Shown in pieces: positions 8,792 to 19,820 of a DNA stretch of 64,000 bases. Origin of the DNA: Setoptus koraiensis (taxonomy: Eukaryota; Arthropoda); contig CM106586.1 of NCBI GenBank assembly GCA_048013815.1, positions 17,050,001-17,114,000 of the forward strand, in the 5' to 3' direction. The notes beneath the pieces were generated by a model. It was given only the letters and a program-made list of their open reading frames with translations. It searched no databases and was not told the origin of the DNA. The position numbers and the translations under genes are program-made. Position 1 is the stretch's first letter; each line of letters starts with the position of its first letter.

Positions 8792-11700
8792 ATGGAGCAC
8801 AGCTACAAGTTGATAAACAACAATGGGCCCAACAGTCCGGAGTCCATCTATGATAAGGCGAGCTTCTTTTCGCGATACGCATTCTGTTACATGCTGCCGT
8901 TGTTTAGCGGAGCCTTCAAGAGGGACATCGGCATGGACGACATTGGTGCGCCGCCCCGCGAGGACAAATCCAAGCGGCTGGGCATGAGACTGCAGCAAGC
9001 GTGGCAGCAGGAACTTTTAACCAAGGACGATCCGAGTTTTACGCGGGCCCTAATTGCGGTGTTCGGCTGGAAATTGGCCCGCTTGGCCGTGTGGGATTTC
9101 ATCAGCAAATGCATCGCCTATCCGCTGCAAGCGGTCACATTGGGCTGGCTCATTCGGGCCATCGGCGAGTACCTGATGGAAACTAATGCCCCCGCAGCGG
9201 CCATAGTTATTGTGGCAAACCCGGTCAACGCTACGCTCAACGCTACGCTCAACGCGACGCCCGTCGCGGCCATCGCCGCGCCCGTCGCAACAATCAATTT
9301 AGGCGTGGGCGTCGAAGACAACTCGGCACAGGCCTTCGCCAAGCTGTTCAACAACGTACTGTTGTGCACAACACTGCTGATACTGGCCACCATGTTGGCC
9401 GTTGTCACGTCGCATCCGTTCTTTTTTGGCTGTTACCATTTGGGCATGAAGGTGCGCATAGCGTCCTGTTACGTCATCTACAAAAAGTCGCTGCGTCTCA
9501 GCCAGGCGGCCCTGTCCAAGACAACGGTGGGCCAAATGGTGAATCTGTTGTCCAACGACGTCAACCGCTTTGACCAGGCCATCACCATGATCCCGTACCT
9601 GGTTATGGCGCCCGCTCAGGCGCTGGTCATGCTGGGCCTGTTGGCCAGCTTCTATTTGGGCGTTTATCCCACACTGGCCGCGCTGGCCACCATTCTGTCC
9701 TACGTGGCCCTGCAAACGTTAATGGGGGGCTGTTTTGGCCGATTGCGCCTAAAAACGGCCCGTCGCACCGACGAACGGGTGCGCCTAATGAACGAGATAG
9801 TGTCCTCAATCCGGGTCATCAAGATGTACTGCTGGGAGAGATCGTTTGAGCGGCTTGTGACGGAGGCGCGCGAGCGCGAGGTCAGTTGCATCGCAAAAAC
9901 GGCCGCCCTTCGCACCGTCAACACGTCGCTGTTTTTCGTCTCGTCCAAGGTGATTGTGTTCGTGGCCCTCATCACCTACATATCGCTGGGCTACACGTTC
10001 ACGCCCGAGAACGTGTTCGTCTCAATAGCGCTCTCCAATCTGGTGCGCGTCAGCCTGACGCTGTTCTTTCCCAACGCGGTGGCGCAAACCGCCGAGACGC
10101 TCATCTCGTGCCAGCGCATAAAGGTGAGTGTATAATAACTGTAATGTGTAACTGCAACACGCAATGCCCAGAGTTTTTAACAATTGATCAACTTTTGACA
10201 ATTAATCAACTTTTAACAACTAATCAACTTTTAACAATTAATCAACTTTCGGCAATTTGCGCCGCGCAGGACTTTCTGCTGCTGCCCGAAATGGACCGGT
10301 CGCCGGCCGCGCGGCGCACCTCCAACGACTCGGTCGGCTGCAAGTACGTGATCGAGCTGACGCGCGTCACCGCCACCTGGGAGCCCAATCTGGCCAACAG
10401 CTCGTACACGGTCGAGTCTATGCAAAACGCCAACGACCCGAGCCCCGCCTACGCCAACAACCTGTGCCCGGCCGTTCTCAGGGGCCTCAGTATGGCCGTG
10501 AAGCGCCGCGACCTGGTGCTGATCGTGGGCCGCGTGGGCAGCGGCAAAAGCTCGGTACTCATGTCCATGCTGGGCGAGCTGCCCATATCGAGCGGCCGCC
10601 TCGAGATCAACGGGCGTCTGTCGTACGCCTCTCAAGAGCCGTGGATTTTCTCTGGCACGGTGCGCGAAAACGTGCTCTTCGGCAAGGAGTATCACGCCAT
10701 CCGCTACAAGGAGGTAATGCGAGTATGCAATCTAGAGCGCGACATGGAGCTGTTGCCCGAGGCCGACCGCTCCATTGTGGGCGAGCGCGGCGTGTCGCTC
10801 AGCGGCGGCCAAAAGGCCCGCGTCAATCTGGCGCGCGCCCTCTATTACGACGCGGACATTTATCTGCTGGACGATCCGCTGTCGGCCGTGGACGCGTCCG
10901 TGGCCAAGCACATATTCAACAATTGCCTCAAGACATTCCTCAAGAAGAAAACCGTTGTGCTGGCCACGCATCAGCTCCAATTTCTCAGCTACGCCACCAA
11001 GGTGCTCGTGGTCGACAACACGCTGCCCGCGGCCTTCGGCACCCTCCAGGAGGTGATGGCCTCGAAGGCGTTCGAAGAGGTCAACTACAGCCGCGAGGCG
11101 TTCGAGGACGCCACCACCACCACCGCAACGGAGGGCCCCAACGACGAAAGTGACACAGGCTCGCAGGCGGACGCCACGGGCCGGCTGCGCAGCGGCTCGC
11201 AATTGGGCCAACTGTTGAACTTGCAGCCCAAAGCGGACGCGACGCTCATAGACGCCGACCGCAGCGGACCCAGCAGCTCGGAGGCCTCGGCGTCTCCCGA
11301 GGGCTCGGGCTCTCGCTCGGGCTCCCGCTCGAGCCAGTCCAACGCGGGCCAACAAATAAGCGAGGCCGTGGGCAAGATTCAAGAGAAAGACGACCGGAAG
11401 CCGGCAAGTGGGCGCCTCTTTCAGACGCAGCTCTCGTCAAATCTGAAGCTGTCGTTGTCGCCGCAAAAGAAAAAGAAAAAATCCCAAAATCTCGTTCTGG
11501 ATCCGGCGCTCACAACGAGCGACATCGTGTCTAGAAAGCCGCACCCAAAGAAGCAAGCGGGCGCCTCGAGCTCGCAGAGGCGCGGCGGCGAAAAGCTGAG
11601 CAAAATCTCTGCCGACATGTCCACATACTTGTACTATCTGTCCAACGCTGCCGGATGTTTGCTTTTCACCTGGTTCGTGCTGGCCAACTTTGTTAGTCAG

Positions 11701-13509
11701 TCGCTGTTTCATTCCACTGATTTCTGGCTGAGCTTTTGGACGGACTCGGAGCAGCGCAAGGCCATGGCCGAGCCGGCCGACAGTTTCGTGCCCGTAACAC
11801 TGATCGACCGCATGACGTTGAGCCAGATAACCGTCGTGTACGCGGGCCTAGTCTTGTCGGTGTTTGTGGCGTCGTTTCTGCGAACCGGAACACACTATTA
11901 CGGCTGCCTGCGGGCCTCCATCAACATGCACAACAAACTGTTCTCGAGCATCCTTCGGGCGCCCATGATATTCTTTGATTTTAGCCCGATAGGAATACTG
12001 CTGAATCGCATATCGCGCGACACTGGCTTCGTGGACGATCAACTGCCCACGACCGCGATGGAAATCGTCACCATATTTGTCAATGTGTTTGGCATCATCA
12101 TTGTCACGCTCATCATAAACTATTGGAACATCATACCGGCCATCATACTACTGGCGATAGCCTTCTCGTTGCGTCACTACAGCGCCCGAACCGTGCGCCG
12201 GCTAAAACAAATCGAGGGTGTCGCCAGAAGTCCCATATTTTCGCATCTGGCCAACACCCTGTCGGGCATCAGCACCATTAGAGCGTTCACAGTGCAAGAG
12301 GACTTCTTGAAACAATTTGACGACTATCAGGACACCCACTCGAGCGCCTGGTTTTTGTACATAGCCTCGGGTCGCTGGTTGACGGTGGCCATGGACTGGC
12401 TGTGTCTGTTTTTCATAACGTCGCTTGTGAGCATGGTGCTACTGACCCAATTGACCTCAACCAACGCCAGCCTCATGGGTCTGCTCGTGACGCAGGCCAT
12501 CATGCTGCCGGGGCCCTTCCAGTGGGGCATGCGACAACTGACCGAGCTGGAGAGCCAGATGACCTCGGTGCAGCGCATCAAAGAGTACAGCCAGTTGGAG
12601 TCGGAACAGAAGCCGGACTCGGGCCACTCGTCCGCAAACAAAAACTCGCCAACAACTGTTGCTGTGAGCTCCGGGCCAAAGTTTACGCCCGCTGAGGGCG
12701 AGATCATGTTCTGTGGTGTGTCGTTGAGATATTTCAAAGAAGAGGAGCCCGTCCTGAAGAATCTCAATTTTCACATTCGGCCCAGCGAGAAGGTGGGCAT
12801 AGTGGGCAGAACGGGAGCGGGCAAATCGAGCATAATGGCGCTACTGTTTCGTTTGTACGACTTCGATGGCGCCATACTCATCGATTCCGTCGACACTAAA
12901 TCAATGCCACTGACAGAGCTGCGACCCTGCATTAGTATCATACCCCAGGATCCGGTCCTATTCAGCGGATCCATCAGAAAGAATCTGGATCCGTTCAACG
13001 AGTTCACCGATCTCGATCTGTGGCGCGCGCTTAAGGCCGTCAGATTGGATCTGGTGTTCAGACAGTACAATCAACAGTTGGACTATGTCATCAATGAGGG
13101 CGGCAGCAATTTCAGTATCGGCCAGAGGCAATTGATTTGTTTGGCGCGAGCCATAGTGAGAAGAAACAAGATTTTAGTTTTGGACGAGGCCACTGCCAAT
13201 GTTGATCCAGAAACGGACACGTTCATACAGAAAACTATCAGAGATCAGTTTAACGATTGCACCGTTCTCACCATAGCCCATAGGCTCATAACTGTGATGG
13301 ATTCCGACAGAGTGCTAGTGCTGGACGCTGGCCAGGTAAGAGAGTTCGACGAACCATATAAATTGTTGCAAAACGAAAATGGTCTGCTCACTAGAATGAC
13401 CAAAAATAGCGGCCATCAGGCGGACAGATTGTACAGGATAGCCAAGACGGCGCATTTGGACAGATTGAAGCAACAGGGCCTGCCTGAGGTGATCGACCAG
13501 CAGCCATAG
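8792..13509 (+). CDS. ABCC4: ABC transporter, subfamily C, MRP4-like exporter
   Basis: Two exons, 8792-10123 and 10270-13509, joined in phase 0 across a 146-bp intron (GTGAGT...CGCAG), give 1523 residues. Order: short N-terminus without an extra TMD0, membrane domain 1 (about residues 95-440), NBD1, long linker, membrane domain 2 (about 895-1200), NBD2. NBD1 has Walker A GRVGSGKSS (about 530), signature LSGGQKARVNLARA (about 620) and Walker B IYLLDDPLSAVD (about 640). NBD2 has GRTGAGKSS (about 1288), NFSIGQRQLICLARAI (about 1391) and ILVLDEATANVD (about 1411). These signatures and the short N-terminus fit MRP4, an ATP-driven plasma-membrane exporter of organic anions, cyclic nucleotides and conjugates. 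It is some 200 residues longer than typical MRP4 (about 1325), mainly from a Ser/Gly/Arg/Lys-rich linker at about 700-890. Codons in the first two thirds are strongly G/C-ending; the 3' part is less so. Confidence 0.92.
10124..10269 (+). other. Intron of the ABCC4-like gene
   Basis: The donor AAG|GTGAGT follows codon 444 (CQRIK) and the acceptor GCGCAG precedes GACTTTCTGCTG (DFLLL). Splicing in phase 0 restores the MRP-type run leading into NBD1. The intron holds an 18-bp tandem repeat (next entry) and happens to be open in the downstream frame. Confidence 0.85.
10181..10252 (+). repeat. 18-bp tandem repeat inside the ABCC4 intron
   Basis: Four units resembling CAATTAATCAACTTTTAA occupy 10181-10198, 10199-10216, 10217-10234 and 10235-10252, making up half of the intron. 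The unit length is a multiple of three. Confidence 0.9.
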
Positions 13510-14756
13510 GGATCATTCTCATCATTCCTCATCGTCGCAAACTCACTGCTACATTACTCAATAAGCTCAGGCTCAGGTTGCGAGCAAATCTTTTCTCTCG
13601 TCAACAATTCTCGATTCTATTTTTGTCAAAAAACAATATTTAAATGATTAAACTAACAAGAACGTAACTAGCGCGCTCTGTTTGCTCTAGAAACTTTGCC
13701 TTCAAATTCAATGCTCACACTGCGTCAGCATGCCATCACGACTGAAGCTCATCCCTGATGAAACGACTCTCTCTCTCTCTCTCTGCTAAATTGCAATTTC
13801 CCGGCAAATTGGATAAATTCATACTCTCTCGCACCTTACTAGGGTTCCATCGTTATTCTGCCGGAAAATCAAGTCCCATCAATGGTGGCTGCTATGCTCA
13901 CTCTGACCGGACTACAATGTCCGAACCGATGCAAATTTTAACGCTGAACTTTTAGACCAGTTAAAGTTTGGCTGCTGAACATTGCAACACTTTTCATCTT
14001 TTCCCCAATACGTGCACGTACTTGTCACACTTGTTGAATGTGGAGCAGATCGAGTTCTTGGCCAGCTTTTGATCAGATATTATCAAACCATCGCTTGCAA
14101 ATCAACCAACCATTGACTCGAGGTACTTGAGAATTGTCGACAACTGTTGTTGCCAAGTGGACATGGATTGATTTTCGACTAAAATGACCTATATAGGAAT
14201 AGCAATGTGGCGGACAAGTGCCTCGCCATGAATATCGACTGACACGAGGTTGGCTGGTTGATATTCACGGCGTGTAGAGCTATTCATGAATACAGTGGTT
14301 GGCGCGGGTTTATTGTTCATGATCTTTTGTGTTAGTCGTGAACATTCACTTGTGAACTATGACACGCTGATTCACACGCGGCAATTGACCTCGAACGCGT
14401 TTTGAACTTGGCGCTGCCGCGGAGCTCGCTTCCGGCGAACTTGAGGCGCCTCTGTTGCGCGAACAATATTGTGACCAATTGTGGCTTATTGCGGCAAGCG
14501 CCAACGCACTGCAACAACTTGTGCGATTCCGCACATGACCGGCCTAATTGCGCCTAATCTACTGCGGTGCACGCGTTGCCTTGATTAGCGCGCAACAAGT
14601 ACCTCGAGACAGCAATGCTCCGGCTAACTGCTCCACATGCTCCACATGCCCCACATTCGCGCTTAATCTGCTTAGTGTCATTTAGATATCAGTAATTATT
14701 ACATTTATTATCATCGCTTTCTCTATTATTATTATTATTTGTCACCGATTTTCACT
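13510..14756. other. Intergenic between ABCC4 and the Tudor gene
   Basis: No gene could be supported. A short CT run lies at about 13768-13784. Near 14230-14275 the segments CATGAATATCGAC and GTTGATATTCACGG form an imperfect inverted pair. The stretch should contain the ABCC4 3' end and the promoter of the Tudor gene. Confidence 0.4.
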
Positions 14757-16788
14757 ATGGACTGCCAAGGGTAAGTGACCGAGACGAGTGGCGACACGGC
14801 CACGTATAATACAACAATAATTCGCCATTAAATTAATGACATCTTTGTTTTTTCTCGCCCTCGCCAGGCACGACAACGAGCCAAGCAACGAAATATCTCA
14901 GCTCAATGTTCTTCTGTTAGACAGACGCTACAACCACGCTGTTGACGCACTACCGTCGCCCACTGGCTCTTTTAAAGTAGCACAGATTCCCGCGGTGTGC
15001 TTAGACAACCTCAAACAATTGCTCAGCCATTACAAAAACGGAATTCCGTTGCTCAAATTGGAACCCGAATACTCAAATCTATTCAAGTCAAAGTTGGAGA
15101 TTCAAGAATGGGGCTACAAAAATCTGTCGCAAATGCTAGACCTCAATAGAGACATATTCACAGTGAAGAAGATCGACAACGAAACATTGAAAAAATATCC
15201 AGAATACCTCGACGACGCTCTTGTTTTTCACAACGAGGACAACAGCGCTCGCTTTCAAGAAGTCGACTACCAGCTCAAAATTAAACTAGCGCGTCTCGTA
15301 CTCAAATTCAGTGCACAGAAGAAAATATTTCCGGTCAACAGATGGATTGAATTCTACAAACAAGAATATGATGAGCCCAATTTTACATTTGACCTAATGG
15401 ATCATGTAACACTATTCAAAATCATCACCAAAGAATTTCCCATCGAGCTATACATATCGGAGGAGCAGCCGCTCACCAACACTGACAACATCAGTAAAGA
15501 TTGTGAATCGAACGAACAACAATCCAATAACGTGCTTGCCATTGATACTGTTGAAGGACAACAACAGGTCGTAAAGGTGCCGGATATCGGTAACGAAAGA
15601 CAGGAACAAGCCAAGAGCTTTGCGGACGAAAGTGCTGCGGTATCAGTTTCAAGAATCGATAGCACAGACGGTGTGAAGGAACAGACAAGTGCAAGCGTCC
15701 AGGCCAACGACAGTACCATGGATGTAGATGTTGGTTTTATGGAGTCGACAGCGTCCGTATGCAGTGGTGATCTCACTCACACCATCACCATGTCAGATAA
15801 ATCATCCGAACGTGGTGTAAACTTGGATCATCCGTGGATTAATCTAAGTGATCCCATACAGCCTCTTGTTATTCAAGATTCTCGTCGTAATGAGGGTGTC
15901 ACAACCCAAACTCATGAAAAAGGTCTGGGGCCTATTATAGGCGCCAACCCGATTGTTTGCGCAAGGGCTCGGCCTCACAAACAAATACTAAACTGGCGAG
16001 CAAAAATGGTAAAGGATGGCAAGCACCAACTTGTTCTAGACTTGTGCTCTCAGGCTGATAAACTTCCCCCGGATGTTTGCAAGCCTGGAGATAAGTTTGT
16101 ACCTTTCAGCTTGAACCTATCCGACAGTTCATTTTCGAAAGCCAACATTCACGAAGTCACCATAGTTGCTGCAACGAATCCGAGTCACATATTTGTTAAT
16201 ATGACGCAAAGTAACGAACAAATGATGATGTTGAATAAGGAAATTTCCGGATATTTTCTCAATGCAGATCTGAGCTCATATATCGCTCCACAAGACCTCT
16301 TATACGAGGGTTTTCCTTGTCTAGTTCAAGCTATCGATGAGAAAACAAACGAAAAAGTTTGGGAGAGGTCTAAAATACATAGTTGCGACTCTAAAAGAGC
16401 GACAGTCGAATCCGTCGACTACGGTGGATTCAAAACTGTAAATCTCAGTGAAATATACCTGATACCAAAGCCATTTATATTATTACCGACTCAAGCCATT
16501 CATGTTTCTCTGATAGGCCTAAAACCAAGAGCAAGCACAGGGCGTTGGTCATCGGATGTTGGACGTAGAATCACAGATTTCAGTTGGGCCGATTATGGGT
16601 TAGATTGCTTATTTTTGAGTGAAAAAAGGAAGAATAGTCCACACGTTTCCTATGATGTTATACTGTGTGACAGACATGACGCAGACATGAGCATATTTTT
16701 GGACAAGGTGTTGTTACTCGAAGGCTTAGCCGATCTTGATACCAGCCAATCTCAAGAAATCGAAAAATGGAGAAACGCTTTGCTCTAG
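14757..16788 (+). CDS. LOTUS-Tudor domain protein (TDRD5/TDRD7/Tejas-like)
   Basis: Exon 1 is only 14 nt (14757-14770, MDCQ plus GG); after a 97-bp intron (GTAAGT...CGCCAG) exon 2 runs 14868-16788. The spliced protein is 644 residues. A longer start at 14836 exists in the intron, but the short exon has a clean donor and keeps the frame. Residues about 51-107 look like a LOTUS/OST-HTH fold (LLSHYKNGIPLLKLEPEY, then WGYKNLSQMLDL). A second, weaker helical block lies at about 138-200. After a Ser/Gln/Asp-rich linker comes an extended Tudor domain (about 425-560) with VESVDYGGFKTV and LLPTQAIHVSLIGLKP. Proteins of this build sit in germ granules, bind Vasa through LOTUS and methylarginine through Tudor, and serve the piRNA pathway. 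Which of TDRD5, TDRD7 or Tejas is the true orthologue cannot be decided by eye. Confidence 0.8.
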
Positions 16789-16906
16789 ACTTATTACATC
16801 TAGTTACATACCATTGAGTTATACCACTGAGTTACCGATATCAGTGTCTAAATGACTTTACTAAAGTACACTATAACCTACTTTGAACATACTATTGTTT
16901 ATTCTT

Positions 16907-17449
16907 TTATTTTGCAGATACTTGTAGAGGGGTACTTTTCTGTTCAAAGAATTTGCTCGGATCAGGCGGTTGTAACTTCTCCGAGACAGCAAATGAAACT
17001 AAATCTCTTTTCATTGCGTAGGCGTCCTCACCGTCGGCATAGTACTTGGGTTCGATTTCGTTTATTTTAAATCCTAGGGTATTGGCGTACAAATTGAAAG
17101 CAGCTCTATTTGACTTCCTCACGTGAAGACTGACATATTTTGCGTTGAAACATTCTACCATAGCCCGAGCTGATTGGTCCATCAACTTTTGCGCCAGCCC
17201 CAGCCGCCTGTGTGATCTTTTGACAGCCAAACTGGTAATATGACCAGAGGGCTCTTCATCTGAATCCTCTCCCAGTTTCGCCAGAACGTATCCTACAATT
17301 TTTCCATTTTCCTCAGCGACATAGCTCAATTGTGGCCAACTTAGGCCATGATAAAAGTAATATTTCATTTGATAATTTTCCGGCAGACATTTAAGATTGC
17401 AATCTTGCATGTCGATAAGGTCCTCAGGGGCAGCACACCTGATGTTCAT
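16907..17449 (-). CDS. NAA10: N-alpha-acetyltransferase 10, catalytic subunit of NatA
   Basis: A single-exon gene of 180 residues, start ATG at 17449. The GNAT fold is seen nearly end to end: [54 protein letters not shown] and [19 protein letters not shown]. The acetyl-CoA loop is RRLGLA at 81-86, and [13 protein letters not shown] with [19 protein letters not shown] completes the domain. These are the hallmark blocks of NAA10/ARD1. It acetylates N-termini of nascent proteins (Ser, Ala, Thr and others after Met removal) with NAA15 at the ribosome exit. The tail beyond residue 155 is shorter than in vertebrates (235 residues). It is convergent with the Tudor gene, whose stop is only 118 bp away, so their 3' ends may overlap. 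Confidence 0.93.
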   Translation of the reverse strand: MNIRCAAPEDLIDMQDCNLKCLPENYQMKYYFYHGLSWPQLSYVAEENGKIVGYVLAKLGEDSDEEPSGHITSLAVKRSHRRLGLAQKLMDQSARAMVECFNAKYVSLHVRKSNRAAFNLYANTLGFKINEIEPKYYADGEDAYAMKRDLVSFAVSEKLQPPDPSKFFEQKSTPLQVSAK

Positions 17450-17762
17450 TTTGGATTGTTTTCTATACCGTTGGATGTCACCAGTGATATTTCCAGTTGG
17501 TAAATGAATATATGTTCAGGTAATATGGTTAGAACGTTTGACACTATCGTGGTTGTAGAGGGTGTAAGTTTTCTGGTAGACCCGAGAGAAAAAAAAATGA
17601 TTCGACTCTTGACGATAAGATATCAAAACAATCGCACGAGTTTTTTAATGCGCGAAATTTGAACGGACTCAGTTCTTTTTCCACAAATCTCGAATATCAG
17701 CGCTGATATTTTCTAAGAGAATTATATTACTAACAATCATTCACTAACGATTTTTTTTTGTA
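17450..17762. other. Short intergenic stretch, NAA10 5' flank
   Basis: Lies between the NAA10 start and the uS15m stop; both genes are on the minus strand. A/T-rich, no ORF. It must contain the NAA10 promoter and the uS15m 3' end. Confidence 0.4.
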
Positions 17763-18497
17763 TTAATTCATCTGTTTATTGACTGAAATACCTAACAACT
17801 TCTCCTGTTCCTCTATCCATTTGAAGGTTTCTTGTTTTTCACGCTCAAACTTTTCTTGCTCCTCTTTGATCGATTCTATGTATTCCTCTACTTTTTGTTC
17901 CTTTAAATTTTGACAATATTCCTCTACTAATCTCCGCAATTCCCTCTTTCTTTCAATTCTGTAAAAAGGTGTACCAATTTTAGGGCTTTCGTAATCTATT
18001 TCCAGTGCCTTACATAAGGCATCACATCTTTCTGTATGTTGCTCTCTCAGTAGCTTGATGAGCTTATTTCTTTTGTTTGCGGTGCTATTACACTTGGTTC
18101 GTATATATTTGAGTCTGTCGTGGCACTTGGATTGCCTTAATATGTCTTGAAAGTATCTTGTCTTCCAAGTTAGGAACACTATTTTACCTTCCATCGAATT
18201 ATTGATGTCGGTCGAATGGAACAGACCCAACTCTTTTAAGCCCTCCTCTATCCTACTCGTAATTATATCTCGTCTTGATGCAAAATCGTCAGTGTAGATT
18301 CTCCTTATCCAGTCATCTTGTGGCAATTGGTTCAATTTTTGTGATAGTTTGTATGCGGGCCGCAAATTATTGGGCTCAACGCGGCCAAGTCCCATCGCAT
18401 CGCCCGTCTTGAAGTATCCTGGAATTTTCTCCGGTCTATTCCAATGAAAAGGCAGCCAGTCGTTGGGCCAGCTTTTGAGGGTGACTATTCGTCTCAT
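17763..18497 (-). CDS. MRPS15: Mitochondrial small ribosomal subunit protein uS15m
   Basis: A single-exon gene of 244 residues, start ATG at 18497 (MRRIVTLKSWPNDW). The middle part (about 100-155) shows the S15 helical hairpin: IVFLTWKTRYFQDILRQS, HDRLKYIRTKCNSTANKRNK and LIKLLREQHTERCDALCKAL. The metazoan mitochondrial signature follows, with a Tyr-rich/basic step (ESPKIGTPFYRIERKRELRR). The C-terminus is a long charged coiled coil. Length is close to the human protein (257). It binds the small-subunit rRNA in the mitochondrion; the N-terminal part should act as import presequence. The metazoan protein is divergent, so the call relies on spacing and the hairpin pattern. Confidence 0.8.
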   Translation of the reverse strand: MRRIVTLKSWPNDWLPFHWNRPEKIPGYFKTGDAMGLGRVEPNNLRPAYKLSQKLNQLPQDDWIRRIYTDDFASRRDIITSRIEEGLKELGLFHSTDINNSMEGKIVFLTWKTRYFQDILRQSKCHDRLKYIRTKCNSTANKRNKLIKLLREQHTERCDALCKALEIDYESPKIGTPFYRIERKRELRRLVEEYCQNLKEQKVEEYIESIKEEQEKFEREKQETFKWIEEQEKLLGISVNKQMN

Positions 18498-19081
18498 AAC
18501 TGATGAATTTTTCTATTTGCTGGACTACTTTGTCGGATTTATTGATAAGATGACAAGAATGTCCTGATTTGTCCAAGATGCACCAACAAAATAGAAAACG
18601 GTCAACCATTTGGCCCCGAGTTTTTCGTTCATGAGCGCGCGAAATTCAGATAGCGATTTTTTTTTGTGATCAGGACAGTGGGGACTCCACCAGTGACCTC
18701 CCCAATTGCGAGATGGGACCTCTCGGAGGAGAAACCGTTTAGGTGTGAGAAAGAGATGTATCGATGGGTGCAATGATGCATACACAGTTTAGATAGCAGT
18801 TAAATCACACAAGATTAAAAGAAATGTGAATCGTTGGTCTCCAACAGTAATCGGAGAGGGTGAAGCTCCCCGTAGGGAGGACGCCTCCCCACCTTCTTTG
18901 ATCACTAATTTTTTGTTGATTATTTTCCTTCTCGAACGATTTATCATCGGACACCTTGCGAGAAATATGTGTTGAAGTAGATGAACTATGAGTCAATTTT
19001 CATCGAGCGTCTTGCCCTTCGCTAGGTTAGTGTACATTTGAACATATTTACATGGACTCATTATGTCCCAAGGCCGGCCCA
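18498..19081. other. Intergenic, no gene seen
   Basis: Two minus-strand frames of 60-86 codons are present but have no domain and poor codon character. A GGGAGG/CCTCCC hairpin sits at about 18873-18890. This is the 5' flank of uS15m and the 3' flank of the secreted gene. Confidence 0.35.
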
Positions 19082-19820
19082 TCAACCGCGGCTTGCCTCT
19101 CTACTTGTCCTATCCGATCTATAGACCGGCGTAGAGGTCGAATTGTCCGGACTTTTCTGGTATTGAATGGCTGGGCGGTTGGCGGGCATGTTGCTGGAAT
19201 TGTGCAAATGAGAGAAAGGGATACATAGATATTGAGGTCGATAATCAATTATACCAGGTACTGTGTTCATAGAATGTGTCTAAGTAAGTTACTCACTCGT
19301 TGAAGTTCTTGAAATAAACCAATAGAGCATCATTGTATAACCTGTCCAGATCCGCATTGTTGTATTGACTTGCGTCAATAGTGCCATTGATTGAAGTCAC
19401 CTGGCGAGGCCGCTGATCAATGACATGGTCATGAATCTCTAGTATCTCGTTGATTGGTGCACTAAAATTGTTGTTATTTGTGTCATTTGAGGATACAATC
19501 GGATAGTAAACGGTGTAATTGTATCTAGGCAACAAACTGTTGTCGCTACCACTCGGCTGATTGTTTGTTGCGTTAGCTGGTGGGGATATTGTTTGGGTTG
19601 TGGTTGAGGGCGAAACCTTCAGTTTTTTACTCCTACTCACTGGCGTCTGCTGGTTGTTGTTTGCGACAATTGTCGAGTTGTAGCTTGCCTCTGTTCTTCT
19701 GAGTCTATTTGCACGATTCATGACGACGCTCTGTTGCCTCAGGGGCACAGCCATTGCGCCAACGGTGTATACGATGGTCAGTAGCACTGTCAGGTATAGA
19801 GCGAGTTTGGATTGTGTCAT
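19082..19820 (-). CDS. Secreted Asn/Ser/Thr-rich protein of unknown function
   Basis: I model two exons: 19820-19297 and 19193-19082, with a 103-bp intron (GTGAGT...TTCCAG) that joins GA|C to give 211 residues. Without splicing the frame stops one codon after the donor. The start is the ATG at 19820, where a textbook signal peptide begins (MTQSKLALYLTVLLTIVYTV, cleavage near AMA). An in-frame extension to 20054 is polar and unlikely. The mature chain has several N-glycosylation sites (NST, NAT, NYT, NDT, NGT, NST), dibasic sites (RLRR, SRSKK) and no cysteines. It also has a Tyr-rich patch (LLPRYNYTVYYPIV). This could be a neuropeptide-like or matrix precursor, but no repeated amidated peptides are visible. 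The second exon is the less certain part. It is divergently arranged with nompC. Confidence 0.5.

Noticed and set aside
9886-10269. Open frame that would extend ABCC4 exon 2 upstream through the intron
   Set aside because: The frame differs from exon 1, which carries the membrane domain; a clean GT-AG intron joins the two in phase.
10257-11382. Long plus-frame and antisense frames (up to 298 codons) over ABCC4 NBD1
   Set aside because: Composition-driven shadows of a strongly biased coding exon; the sense frame carries all ABC motifs.
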